From assembly GCF_000220395.1 (NCBI RefSeq), contig NW_004086122.1:1-38474 (forward strand): DNA of 38,474 nt. The letters run 5' to 3'. This document shows, one piece after another, positions 12,594 to 27,273 of the stretch. The first letter of the stretch is position 1; each line of letters starts with the position of its first letter. The position numbers and the translations under genes were made by a program. The stretch is from Ichthyophthirius multifiliis (taxonomy: Eukaryota; Ciliophora; Oligohymenophorea; Hymenostomatida). The notes below the pieces were generated by a model. The model was not told where the DNA came from. It searched no databases and saw only the letters and a list, made by a program, of their open reading frames with translations.

Positions 12594-14262
12594 TCAAAAT
12601 TAATTTAAATCAACTCTACATACAGGACATTTTTTAGTGTTTCCCTAATTAGATGAAAATATCCAATTTCTAAGGCATTAAATATGAAAAAAATGTTTAT
12701 TTTTACAACTTATTAACCAAAAATCTAATGGAAATTCAATATCAGAAATACAAATAGGACATTCCAAAAAATCTTTTTATTTTAAATTTTTTAAGCAAAC
12801 AATTTTAATTTTCCTAAACTTAAATTTTTTTTAATATTAAAGATTTAGATTTAAAATTAAATAAATTAAATTATAAAAGTTAAAAAATTATAAATCTCAT
12901 TTAAATTATTTTTAGAAATTAATAAATTTTTTCTTAAAACTAAAAAAAAATCATTTTTTTTTCGAGAAAAAAAAAAAATCCAATAAGTAAAAAATAAAGC
13001 TAAATTTTACTCAAAATCCTTACAAAATATTGAAAAAATTAGTTCTGTTAAATTTAAATGAATTACTTTTCATTTTTATAAATCAAATATCTATTTTCAA
13101 TATAAAAGTTTAACTAAATAATTAAAAAGAAATTCTAAAAAATAAAAAAAGATTTATCCAAAAAGTTCCTATATATAAATTTCTAAGAAATATGGTCCAA
13201 ATAGCACATATAAATAATTAATTCATAAATAAAACTTCCATATTTTTCTAAAAAAAATATATATTTATTTTAAGCTTTATATTATTATTAATTTTTAATA
13301 TTCATTATTTAATCAAATAACTCTTAATAAAATTCAAACCTATTAATAAATATAAACATCATTACATGTTTTTTATCTAAATAATTTATTTTTAAAGCAA
13401 ATTTATATTTATCAACTTAATCCATTACATAGTATGTAAAATTCTTAAATTATTCATATATTTTTAACTAAGAAAAAAAATCATTCCTGAATAAATCATA
13501 TATAGAAATTCTTAATTCCATATGATTATAACCATTAATTTCTTCCCTTTTTAAATTTTCTAATTATTTACAATAATTTTCATACTAAAAATAAAATACA
13601 AACAAACAAGAAAAAAAACAAATAGTCAAAACATGCTTCTTAATATAACTCATATAATAATAAAAAACATACGTTAATATAAAAGAAACCAAAATACTAA
13701 CAAATATACCTTCTCTATTTTTAAATTAAAGGTTGTTACATAATTATTCATATTTATGTTCTTCTACAAATAAATTCATATTTTATACAAAAGTGAATTT
13801 CTATAAGGAAAACTAAATTTATATATAGTCATTTATTTATTAAAAATAATCTTCATTTTAATTGAATTTATAATCATGTATATAATTATCATTTTATTTA
13901 AAATTTTAAGGCTTTTCAGTGCTTTTGAAAACTAAAAGTTTTTATTCGGAAATTTTTTAAATTTTATTTAGCATTTATTAATAATGAAATTTTTGCATTT
14001 GAAAATGCATTTTGCCTTCTATTAATTTCTAAAGCCAAATCTATTATTCTTGTGTTTTTATTTCAATTTTTTTTTGGGAATTATATGTAATTGTAATTAT
14101 TTATTCATCTTTTCTTTATTTTAATTAACATTCCTATAAATTTATTTTCATTAAAAGATTTATTTTTTAAAAATTGTCAAATATATAGAAATCTGAGTTC
14201 TTTATTTCACAATATCTTTAGTTAAAAAACCATTTAGTTTTCACACTTAAAAATCCTTCCAT
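12594..14262 (-). CDS. PH domain - membrane segments - RING-H2 protein (putative E3 ligase)
   Basis: Modelled as 546 residues. Residues 1 to about 90 look like a PH domain: MEGFLSVKTKWFFNQRYCEI, a later KINLLMKINLQEC strand, and a C-terminal helix with the conserved Trp (TQEQQIWLQKL, W76). Hydrophobic, membrane-spanning-like segments follow at about 185-207 (GIFVSILVSFILTYVF) and 212-227, with further candidates near 400-450. The C-terminus is a RING-H2: ECPIC at about 491-495, then CKNKHFFHIQC and CPVC. PH domains usually bind phosphoinositides or proteins; RING-H2 domains recruit E2 enzymes, so a membrane-tethered ubiquitin ligase is inferred. The frame is continuous from ATG 14262 to about 12801. 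The RING needs a one-base phase change, met by a 28-nt GT-AG intron (12773-12800) or by a homopolymer indel. Without the upstream ATG the next start would be 13779, losing the PH domain. Confidence 0.78.
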
Positions 14263-14433
14263 TTATTTATTTATTTATGGAAAAAAATAAGAATATTAAA
14301 TAAATAAAAAATTAAAATTATTAGATTAACAATATTAAAAATATTAAATTTAAAAAAATATTAAAAATAAATGTATAAAAAGTTATATTTGAATTTTTTT
14401 TTTTTTTTTGAAAATAAAATAAAATAAAATATT

Positions 14434-14480
<47 letters not shown>

Positions 14481-14556
14481 TTTTATTTTAGTTATTTTTT
14501 TCTTCATTACTAATTAAAATTAGCACATTTTTTTATTTTAAAATCAGTATAAAATT
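14263..14556. promoter_or_regulatory. Shared divergent upstream region
   Basis: The 294-nt gap between the divergent PH-RING and Gln/Asn-rich genes must hold both promoters and 5' UTRs. It contains an (AAT)n tract at about 14436-14476 and a T run near 14395-14410. No specific binding site is recognisable. Confidence 0.4.
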
Positions 14557-15654
14557 ATGTTAAATAAAGAAAGATATAATTTTGACAAAAGATTTAATGA
14601 TGTTGCCTAAAAAATATTAACATTTAACAATAATATTTCAATAAACTAACCAACAAACGAATAATATCCTAAAGATGTAGATTATTAATAATATCTATTA
14701 AATACAAACGAATATATTGATCCATAAATGTAATATAATTATTTATCATAAATTCCTAATATACAATAATAAAATCAACCTATTATATAAAGTTAACCAT
14801 ATTATATACCCCAATAGTCAGATTATTAATAAATTAATAATAACTAACAAATACCTAATTATATATAAATATAAAATAACCAATAAATACAAAACGATCA
14901 ATAAATTTAAAATTGTAAATAAATTGAAAATATTAAACCTTAAATAAAAATTTAATAAGATGACTAATAATAGAATAGTACAGAAAAATATAAAAAATAA
15001 AAATAAAAAATATAATTACAATAAGAAAAATAAAAACTTTAATAAATTCTTTCTTAATAAGAAATTTAGAAAAATTTATAAAATAATTATTCTGTTTCTT
15101 AATTAACAGGCGAATTAATATTAAGACAACAATTAATGCTTAATTAGATATAATAACAATAATATTTTATTAATTCTTAATTTTAATAATAGCAAGAAAC
15201 TCTTAATTAAATAAAAGAAAATTAAAATGTTAATTAATATAATTAAATTTTATAAAAATAATAAGAAATTATTGATTTAGTTATTAAAAAAACACAAAAC
15301 ATTAAAAATGATTAGAAATAAAAATATGAAAATTAAATTAAATAATTAGAATAAAATTATTATATAAATCTTATTAATTCAAAATAATAATAATTACTTG
15401 ATGAAATATAATGTTTAAAAACATAAAAATAATAATAATAACCTTATTATCCATAACCATTTTTTTATAATTAAAATAATCCTCAATAAATTGTTAATTC
15501 AATATTACCTTAATAATAATATCCTCAATGGTAAGTATAAAATATAAATCCTTAAGATAATAATCATTTAGATATATATCTAAATATATTTAAAAATAAT
15601 AAGAACGATAAACTAGTAGAATCTTTACTTAAAGATATAAAAAGATTTAAATGA
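14557..15654 (+). CDS. Gln/Asn-rich protein with coiled-coil middle
   Basis: A 365-residue intronless frame from the first ATG to TGA 15652-15654. I recognise no enzyme or named family. The N-terminal half is a low-complexity, probably disordered region rich in Gln, Asn, Pro and Tyr (for example QPYYIPQQSDYQQINNNQQ). The middle (about 150-300) is Gln/Lys/Glu-rich with coiled-coil character (LTGELILRQQLMLNQIQQQQ; DLVIKKTQNIKNDQKQKYE). A second Q/P/Y segment follows (QQQPYYPQPFFYNQNNPQQ), and the C-terminus is more ordinary (KNDKLVESLLKDIKRFK). Nearly all Gln codons are TAA, so the gene is invisible under the standard code. The composition suits a condensate-forming or scaffold protein, which is inference only. 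It starts divergently from the PH-RING gene and ends 146 nt from the convergent HIBCH gene. Confidence 0.8.
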
Positions 15655-15800
15655 AAATAAAAAAATTATTATAAAATTAATGTAAATAAGATATTCTTAA
15701 ATTTTTATTAAAATAAATATAAAAATAATTAAATAAAAAAATATTTAATAAAAATAAATCATTCATTCATTTTAAATAAATTAAAAATGATTAAATTTTA

Positions 15801-15972
15801 TCATAATTATAATTATAATTGAGGAGGAAGTGGTTAGAAATAATCATCAATTAAAGATTATGGAACGTCAAAAGGTGACTAATAAGTCCATTTAGGCTAA
15901 TCATTTCTATCAATCAAAACAGTTCTAATACCTTCGAAAAAGTCATTTCCTTTCAAAAAACTAATAAAATAA

Positions 15973-16030
<58 letters not shown>

Positions 16031-17315
16031 AATATATAATTATAATATATAATTATAATATGTAACCTTTAACTTAAAGCAAAATCTTAAATTAAATTTT
16101 CTTTTAAACTCATTTTTGCTCCTCTTGATATTTATTCGAAAATAATTCTTAAAGAAATAGCATTTTATTATTATAAGTTTTTTAGTGTTTATTTAGCAAA
16201 TTCACTATCTGATTATTTAATATTATTAATTATATTTTACAAAGTGTTTCCTTAAAATAATGTTTTTATTTCAAATTCATTCTAAATTATTTTTTCTACA
16301 TCTAAACTATATTTTTTTACTATTTATTTAATATCTTCAGTTGAAGTATTATCATTTAAATTTTCAGAAACTTCCTTTTCTAAATTTTCTAAATCTTTAC
16401 TCTATACAAAAAAATTAGCAATTCCACATGAGACTAATTCTTTTCCTTTTAAACGAGCGCCACTTAGGCCTAAATAAAGTCCTATATTATTTCTTAATTT
16501 AGAAAGGAAAAAACCACCTCCAACATCTGTAAAAAATCCTATTTTTGCTTCTAAATATATATATATATATATTTTTTATTTAATAAAAGTTAAATAAAAT
16601 ATATAAGAAAATAAACTTTTACTTTATATACTTTAACATACTTTAAAAAAAAATAATTATATAAAAAAAAAACATTAAAAAAATAGAATATATATATATT
16701 TAATATAAAAATGTATAATATAAAGTATTTATAAATATAAAATAAAAAGATAATATATATATATATATTTATATATTTATTATATTTATATATTTATATA
16801 TTTTTAATATGTATATTTAATTTATTATATATATCTTAAATAGATTTACCAGGCATTGCAAATACAGAATTTTCAGTAGCTATTTTAATTGGTGAATGAA
16901 CTGATATACCCACTCCTCCACCCATTACTATACCATCCATTACTGAAATTTATGTAGGTTTCATTACTGCCAATGAATAATCTAAAGTAAATTCCTCTTT
17001 GAAAAAATCTACTAAGATTTTTTATATTTAAATATCCCCTTATATTTTAGCATCATACAAAGAACGAATATCTCCTCCTGCGCAAAAAGCCTTACCTCCA
17101 GTACCTTATATCCATACAGCTTTAATATTTTTATTTGTCCATTCTTCGATTTTATTCTAAATACTTCTTATCATTTGTAAGTCTAATGCATTTAATGCTT
17201 TGGGTTTATTTAATTCTACTTTTATGAATTTTTTTTTTTCAGTAAATAAAACAGAATCTGTTTTAGAACAAAAACATGACTGTATTTGTTTATTTAATTA
17301 CATTATTCTTTTCAT
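15801..17315 (-). CDS. HIBCH: 3-hydroxyisobutyryl-CoA hydrolase (enoyl-CoA hydratase/isomerase superfamily)
   Basis: A 369-residue protein (human HIBCH is 386) encoded by three exons: 17315-16850, 16550-16067 and 15960-15801, with introns of 299 and 106 nt; all phases check. HIBCH removes CoA from 3-hydroxyisobutyryl-CoA in mitochondrial valine breakdown. Visible features: ELNKPKALNALDLQM (34-48), the CoA-binding/oxyanion segment GTGGKAFCAGGDIRSLYD (71-88), MDGIVMGGGVGIS, and E156 with D164 (EAKIGFFTDVGGGFF), the Glu and Asp eight residues apart that act in HIBCH. The C-terminal SFLKGNDFFEGIRTVLIDR and PKWTY are typical of HIBCH rather than of short enoyl-CoA hydratases. The first intron splits the catalytic Glu codon. 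The N-terminus (MKRIMQLNKQIQSCFCSK) is basic and could be a short mitochondrial presequence. Both introns contain (TA)n. Confidence 0.95.
15979..16030. repeat. (TA)n tract inside HIBCH intron 2
   Basis: Two adjoining alternating TA runs make up much of the 106-nt intron 15961-16066. Confidence 0.9.
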
Positions 17316-17627
17316 TTATTATTAATAATAAATTAATTTTTAAAGGTTTAATATTTTTTATTATTTAATAAATAAAAAATTACAATTTAATAAAAGATAT
17401 ATTTTTTTATAAGATTATATAAAAAAATAGATTGACATAAGTAATGTTTTTATATATAAATAATTTTTTTTTTTATATTAATTTTTTTTTTAAACATTTT
17501 TTTTTTAATTAAATTTTTTAAAAAAATAAAAAAAAAAATAAAAGATTAAAATCAACTAAATAAAAAATATATTTATAAACGAAATAATAGTTTAAAAAAA
17601 CAAAAAAACAAAAACAAAACAAAAAAC
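17316..17627. promoter_or_regulatory. Divergent upstream region of HIBCH and kinesin-13
   Basis: This 312-nt gap separates two divergently transcribed genes and must hold both start regions. It is T-rich around 17460-17515 and A-rich next to the kinesin start. No specific element is recognisable. Confidence 0.4.
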
Positions 17628-20460
<2,833 letters not shown>

Positions 20461-20616
20461 TTCAAAAAAAAAAAATATTATATATTTAAAATATAATATA
20501 AATATATAATAATTAAATATATTTATAAAAAATTTATATATTATAAAACTATAATTCTTATCTATATTTATAATTTTTAACTTTTCTATTTTTATTAATA
20601 TAAATAATATAATATA

Positions 20617-20656
<40 letters not shown>

Positions 20657-20817
20657 TATATTTATATATATACAGATTTATATCTATAATTATTTTTTTA
20701 CATAGAAATAAATTATATTTATAAACTAATAACAATAACAATATTTTTTTGAAAAAATTAAAAAAAAAATATATAATTTAGTTAATATTATATTTTATAA
20801 TTTAAAATAAAAAAAAA
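20461..20817. other. Convergent 3' intergenic region
   Basis: This 357-nt gap lies between the 3' ends of the kinesin gene and the coiled-coil gene. It contains a (TA)n tract at about 20620-20652 and no coding-like sequence. Confidence 0.5.
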
Positions 20818-22158
20818 TCATTTTTATGTTAAACTTTCTCTTAATTTTTTAGTTAAATTTTAATTCATTTAAATAATTTCATCAATATCATTATAAAACT
20901 AATTTAATTAAAAGTTTTAATTATTTTATTTTAAATCGCTTTTAATTTCATTAATAATATTTTATAGTTAATCCCTTCCTAATCTTAATTATATTTTTTC
21001 TTTAAATTTTTAATTTACTTTAAGTAAATGTTAAATTTATAAAGCCAAATTTTTAATATCTCCTTAAAATTACTAAATTTCCTTATTTTTTTCATCCATT
21101 TATTTAATATTTTTTCTCTCATTTTCTTCTAAAAAATTCAACTTTTATAATTTGTTTTCCATATATGAATATTATATATTTAGTTCATAAAATTTCTAGT
21201 TTAAATCTTTTAATATAGGGCCTTTTTTTTACATTTCCTTAGTAATTATCTATATTTTTTCTTCTAGTTTTTATCTTTTTTCCCTCTCATATATATATTT
21301 TTCCTTATAATTATCTTCATTAGCCTCTTCTTGAATTTATTTTTATATTCTTTCCTATTTCTCTTATAATTTACTGTATTTTTTCTATATAAAATCGCAT
21401 TTTTTTTTACAATTTTTTACTTCTTGTTCCAAATTATTCACTTAAGATTCTTTTTCTTTTAAAATTTAAATAATTTATTATTCATATTGTGCTAATTATT
21501 AATTAAGTTATTAATTTTTTTCCAAAAAATAGTCTAATTATCTTAAAAAGTATTTTTTCTTCAAAAAATACTTCTTTAGGTATTTCTTTTTGTAAAAAAT
21601 TTTATTATTTTTCCAAAAAGATTCTATTTATGAAAATATCTAATTTTCTTTTTTTATAAAAAATGTAAATTTTCTTAACTTTTTTACAAAAAATTTTAAA
21701 AAATAAATTAATTTTCTTAATTTTTTTTCGGTTTTTTTCAATAAATTCTTCCAATTAAATAATTTCGGAATTTTTTAAAATATTTTCCTTTTCCAAAAAA
21801 TATAATTTTTTAGAATTTTGGTCTTACATTTATATTTTTTCAATATTTTTTTTTAAATATCCTTAAAATATTGCACTTATTCATTAAAAATTTCCTCTTT
21901 TTTTAAACTATATTTAAATATTTATTCTATTTGATTTTCTAAAATGTCAATTTCTTACTAATAAAGAATAATTTTTTAGTTTTTTTAAGAGATTTCATCT
22001 TCTAGTTTTTATATTTTTTCTTTTTCTGATTTTATTTATGATTCAGATTCTGAAAAGCTTTTTTTATTTAAAAGTTTTTTATTTTTTTGAATATTTTCAA
22101 GTTTATTTTAGAGTGATTATATTTTTTTTTCGTATAAATTTAATTTTTATTCTAACAT
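20818..22158 (-). CDS. Coiled-coil protein, function unknown
   Basis: A continuous 446-residue frame from ATG 22158 to TGA 20818-20820, with no intron needed. The ends are clear Glu/Lys/Gln/Leu coiled coils: residues 1 to about 95 (for example KLEDEISQKNQKI) and about 215-446 (LEKNQQLNQQLAQYEQQ; EREKRQKLEEKIQIITKEM; NLTKKLRESLTQK at the end). The middle, about residues 100-210, is quite different: Lys/Phe/Tyr-rich and almost free of Glu and Gln (YIFWKRKIFQKIPKLFNWK). An adjacent frame there reads more like coiled coil (LYFLEKENILKNSEIIQ), so two compensating small indels in homopolymers are possible. No named family is recognisable; a structural role is inferred from the coils. It converges with the kinesin gene and diverges from the small gene at 22325. 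Confidence 0.75.
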
Positions 22159-22324
22159 TTTTTTTTTTTAATTAAATAAAAAATTTTTATCTTTTTTAAA
22201 TTTATATAAATAAATAATAATATATATTTTTTTTAAACATTTTGTTATATGAAATATTATTATTTTTTTTTAAAGGAAAAAAATAAAATATATATATATA
22301 TATATATAAAAATAAAAAATAAAT

Positions 22325-23141
22325 ATGGCTTTAAGAAATTATATTTTCAAATTGAATAATTAATTATAAAAGTAAAAGAAAAAAAAAAACAAAATAAATT
22401 AAAAAATCAAAATTAATAAAAATAAGCCAAGCAGTATAAAGAAGTTTAGGATATTTAAGTTAAACAAATTTAAGTAATGGATATATAGCAAAATCAATCA
22501 AAAATTTCGAAAATATTAAATAGTAATTAAATAAAAATATTAAATATTCAGAAAATATATATATATATATATATTATAAAAAAATAGATATTTAAGATTA
22601 AAAGAAAACAATGATAAAATGGCTAGAGATTAATTAACATCAGAATTAGACAAATAAGAATTCGATATTTTAAAAAAATATAAAGATCATGGAATGAATG
22701 ATCCTTTAGTTGATGTAAGTTTAATTATGGAATAAATCGATAAAATTTAGGTTTTAAGAAATCTAAAGTAAATATATATATATATAAAAATAATTATAAA
22801 AATAAATGATATAATAGATATATTAATAAATATATAAATATTTATATTTATATACATATACATATATATATTATTTTATTTATAAAAAAAGAATGATTGA
22901 AGAAAATGAATCTGCATATGACCCTGAATTAGTTAGATATGAGAAGCTTAAAGCTAGGGTATTACTAGATGAACCTGGGTTTAATATTTATTTATAAATA
23001 TTTTGTTATTAATATAAAATTTAAAATATAATTAGGGCATATGAAGAATTATAATAGTACATGTAAAATCGTTCTTATCATAAAAATTATGAAAAAATAG
23101 ATCCTTCAGAAGAAACAATTAAATAAAAAGTTTTATTTTGA
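22325..23141 (+). CDS. Small conserved-looking protein, function unknown
   Basis: A 171-residue protein from five exons: 22325-22371, 22427-22522, 22588-22767, 22892-22978 and 23036-23141. The introns are 55, 65, 124 and 57 nt, all GT-AG and phase-consistent, ending at TGA 23139-23141. The sequence is balanced rather than low-complexity, with stretches such as AVQRSLGYLSQTNLSNGYIA, DHGMNDPLVDVSLIMEQIDK and YDPELVRYEKLKARVLLDEP, as expected of a real conserved gene. I do not recognise the family. The short, slightly basic and hydrophobic N-terminus (MALRNYIFKLNNQ) could be a mitochondrial targeting sequence, which is only a guess. The first intron was chosen because it restores phase between the ATG exon and the conserved-looking frame; other acceptors nearby are possible. 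It shares a 166-nt divergent upstream gap with the coiled-coil gene. Confidence 0.78.
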
Positions 23142-23338
23142 AATAGAATCTTTTTTTTTTTTTTTTTTAATAATAATTTGTAAACGAAAAAATAAAAAAA
23201 ATAAAATAAAAAAATACATATATTGAATACATTTAGAAATAAATAATATTAAATTATAAATATATATAAAAAAATTAAAAATAATAAAAAAATCATGCTT
23301 TTTATTATATAAATTATATAATAAAAATGTTATAATTA

Positions 23339-24307
23339 TCATCCAAAAATAATTTTAAGGCTACCTAATATAATAAGACCTGTCCCAAAAATATTAAAAA
23401 TACTAATATTCTTATGAAAGATAAAAATATCTGTAAATACCTAAATAGGTACTTAAATATAAGCAATAGGTGCCACCGTACTAGCTTTTGCTAATATAAA
23501 AGCTTAACCAACACACAAAGACCCTAACAATTGAAAAAAGCCTGTTAATAAAATAAATATGAAATTCTAAATATCAAAAAATATTATATTTTATTGATTA
23601 AAAATAATAAAAAAAGTAGACAATAAAATCGTTAAAAATATCTAATATTATACTAAGACAGTAATTTCGCAATTTTAAGCTTCTTAATGTATTTTTCTTG
23701 TAAAAATATTCATAAAAGACTAAGAAAAACTAAAAGTAATTGCAAAAAAGACACCTAAAAATTAATTTTCCTATTATTAATTATTTTTTAATTAGGATGA
23801 ATTTTATTACTCTAAACCTAAAATTTTTTTAATAAAAGTAGGTTTAGCAATTAACAAAATCCCCAAAAAACTAATAAAAGTACTTATATATATATTTTTA
23901 TTCAATTTCTCACCTAATATTAGACTAGCCAATATACAAGTGACTATTGGAAAAGTTAATTATATAGAAACAGCATCACTTAAATTTAAATTTAGGGTAG
24001 CTCCAATTATACAAAAATCACATATAGAACCTGCTATTATACGCCCTTTAGCTACTTTAAATGTTTTAGCATCGAAATGTATATTAAGGGATTTTCTTAT
24101 GTTTATGTAGTTTAATATAAATTATATTGTAGCTCTGTATTGAAGGATGTGGAGGAATTACATGTTTTTTATTAACTTTAAGAGGATTCCAGATATACAA
24201 AAAAATGTAGAGCTTAATAACATTAAAATTAAGCCGGCTAATTATCTATTTAAAGAAGTTTTAGGATGAAAATATTAAAATTTTACAATAGATTATAATC
24301 TATTCAT
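23339..24307 (-). CDS. EamA/DMT-superfamily transporter (SLC35G-like)
   Basis: A 322-residue, intronless, very hydrophobic protein with about ten membrane segments in two halves. The first half begins LAGLILMLLSSTFFCISGIL and includes AGSICDFCIIGATL, SDAVSIQLTFPIVTCILA and a typical EamA end-of-repeat GEKLNKNIYISTFISFLGIL. A Gln/Asn-rich hydrophilic loop (EQQNSSQLKNNQQQENQ) joins it to the second half (LGVFFAITFSFSQSFMNIF; AKASTVAPIAYIQVPIQV; GTGLIILGSLKIIFG at the end). The SDAVSIQLTFPIVT and TVAPIAYIQVP helices are characteristic of drug/metabolite transporters. The substrate cannot be read from the sequence; relatives carry nucleotide sugars, amino acids or other metabolites. It ends 197 nt from the convergent small gene. 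Confidence 0.9.
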
Positions 24308-25246
24308 TTATGATTTTTTTATTTCTTTTTTTTATAAAGGATATTAAATATTTATTAAAAATTATTGTTTTTATTGGTCTTTATAAAAATAAGAATTATT
24401 AAGTTTTAAATTATTTTCAACAAAGAATATAATTTTTTTGATTAAATAAAATAAAATATTATTTTAAAATTCTTTATTTTGTTTTAATTATTAAATAATA
24501 TTTGAAAAAAATAAAAATAATAATATTTATAATTAATTCAAACAAAATAATATTTATGCATTTTTTTAATTTATATAAAATAGTAGTTACATTGAAATAT
24601 AATATACTCTTTAATATTATTGAATTACTAATTTTAAAACTTTATATCAATATTAATATTTTAATAAATTTTAAATTAAACTTTTAATATATAAGTAATT
24701 AAATAAAATATAATTTATAAATTAAAAAATAGTATTTATTATATTTTAAATTAAAAATATTAAATTTTAATTAATACTTTTACTGCATATAATTAAATAT
24801 TAGTAATATTATAAATAAAGAACATATTTTTATCGAAAAATATAATATTTAAAGTAAAATTAATATTATCTAAAGTAAAATTTAACAATTTTTATTTTTA
24901 ATTCAAAAATTTAATAATTATTTTAAAGTGCTTATTAATAAACAAAATTACAAATATATTATATAAAAATAAAATGGAAATATATACATATTTTATAAAT
25001 AATAATTTATAAAAATAAAATAAAAAAAAAATATGAAATATATTAAAAAATAAAATAAAATAAAAAGAAGATATGAAATAATTTATAAAAAAATAAAATA
25101 AAAAAAAATAAAATAAATAAAAATAATAAAATAAATTAAAATAAAATAAACTAAAATAAAATATAAAAAATAAAATAAAAAATTAAAAAATAAAAAAAGA
25201 TATTAGTGAAAATATTAAATATATTGTATATAAAATAAAAAAATCG

Positions 25247-25282
<36 letters not shown>

Positions 25283-27273
25283 TAATAATAATCATAATAA
25301 TAATAAAAATTATCAGTTATAATTATAATATCACTAATTTTATAAATAAAATAATTTTATATAATTGTATTTATTATCATATTAATATTAATTAATTATA
25401 TTTAATTTTTATTTCTTTAGTTATTTTAATAAATAAAATAAATTATATATATTATAATTAAATTTATACCAATAATCTATTATTTATAAATATATAAATA
25501 ATTTAATTCTAATTTTTTTTAAAAATTTTTATTAATACAATTTTTTTGATATTTTATTTTTTATTATATTTTTTTTTTATTAATATTTTATAAAAAAAAA
25601 AAAAATTATAAGTATTTAATTTTATCTCAAAATAAATAATAAATATTTAAATTATTTAATTTATTATTTTAATATTAAAAACTTTAATAATAAATTTGAA
25701 ACAAATTAAATCATATATTATGATTGTATGTTTATATTTTTGTTATATTTTCTGGTAAAACCGAATAATAATAATACTTTAATTTATATAAAATATTTTA
25801 ATATTATTAATTATATATAAGAAATTAAAAATATATTTATATTATCTTAATTAAACTTATCTAATTTAAGAATTTAAATTGGATATTTAATTTCAAAGAA
25901 ATAAATAAAACGGAATTTAAAATAATTTCCTAAGCTCTATTTAAATATATATAATTAAAAAAAAATAACCTTTTCTTTAAATAATTTAACAGATATTAAA
26001 AATCAGAATTTTATGGTAAAACATACAAACAACTTTTATTATTTTAATAGATAAATATTATTTTATTTACATATAAATTAACTAGCGATAAAAATAAAAT
26101 AAGCTTTTTAGAATAAAATATTTAAAGTTAAATAAATTAAATATTATATTTATAAATAAAAAAATTAATAATAGTCTTAATTAATTACAATATGTATTTT
26201 AAATTTATAAATTATATAAATATATTTTATTTTAAATTTAGAAATCTTATATAATGAATTTACTTTAAAACAAAAAAAATTATAAGTTCATAAAATAGAC
26301 TTTTTATTAAAAAAATAAAAATTTTTTGACTATTTATCTAAATTTTATTTAGATTTATGTTAGTATTAAGAAATAAAAGTAGTTTTTTTTTTAAATACTA
26401 ATCTTAATCTTTGATATGATAAATTAAATAATAAAATGTTTTTTTTATAAAATAATATTAAATAATAATTTAATGTTTCTTTTTTTATAATTATAATATA
26501 TTATACTTTTAATCTTTTTATATTAATTTTATTTGTTTTACATACTTAATTTATTTTATTGTTTATATAGACATTATTTTTCTATTTATTTGATATTATC
26601 ATATATTTTATTAGATTTTTTTTTATGTTTTATTTTATATTATATGATTTTAATTGTTTTAAAAACATTTAATAAACTCTTGAAAAATTAAATATATTAG
26701 TTTATAAACTAAACAATAAATTGGATTTATATATTATTATTAATTTAAAAAACTAAAATTAGCAAATAAAACTTTTAATTTCTTATAACAAGATTATTCT
26801 TTACAAATATTTAAGCAATATTTTATAAGTAAATAATTTACATTCAATATAATTAAATTATATATTTTTTTTTTATAAATAAAATACTAATTAATATATA
26901 TATTATATTATATTAAATTATAATTAATAATATTATTTTTATTAAATTTTTTAGAAAAATTGATATTATTATAAAAAATTTATTAATATGTTTATAAATT
27001 TATTTATTATAATCTTTAAAAATTATTTTATTGTGTTATTTTTTTATTGTTAAAAAATAGTTTTTTTTTAATATTATATTTTTATTTATTTAAAAAAATA
27101 AAAATAATTAATAATTATTATAAAAAATTAATACATTTTTTTTAAAAAAAAATAAAAAAAAAAAATAAAAAAAAAAAAAATTGATTATTTTTTTTTTTTA
27201 AAAAAAAAAAATCTATAATAAAAACAAAAGTAAATTTAAAAAATAAAATAATCCAAAATCAAAAATAATAAAA
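24308..27273. other. Long, extremely AT-rich gene-free region
   Basis: Almost 3 kb between two divergently transcribed genes with no frame I would call coding. It holds AAAAT/AATAA-type A-rich arrays at about 25010-25200, an (AAT)n tract at about 25252-25300, and homopolymer-rich DNA at about 27120-27210 beside the GTPase gene. A pocket with slightly more G+C at about 25730-26060 has weak minus-strand coding-like composition, but nothing convincing. Confidence 0.55.
25252..25300. repeat. (AAT)n microsatellite
   Basis: A run of AAT units with small interruptions, inside the gene-free region. The same trinucleotide occurs at about 1554-1592 and 14436-14476, and as in-frame TAA glutamine codons at 33497-33523. 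Confidence 0.9.

Noticed and set aside
14717-14947. Plus-strand Asn/Lys/Ile frame starting with ATG
   Set aside because: It lies inside the Gln/Asn-rich gene in another frame; the correct frame runs uninterrupted for 365 codons.
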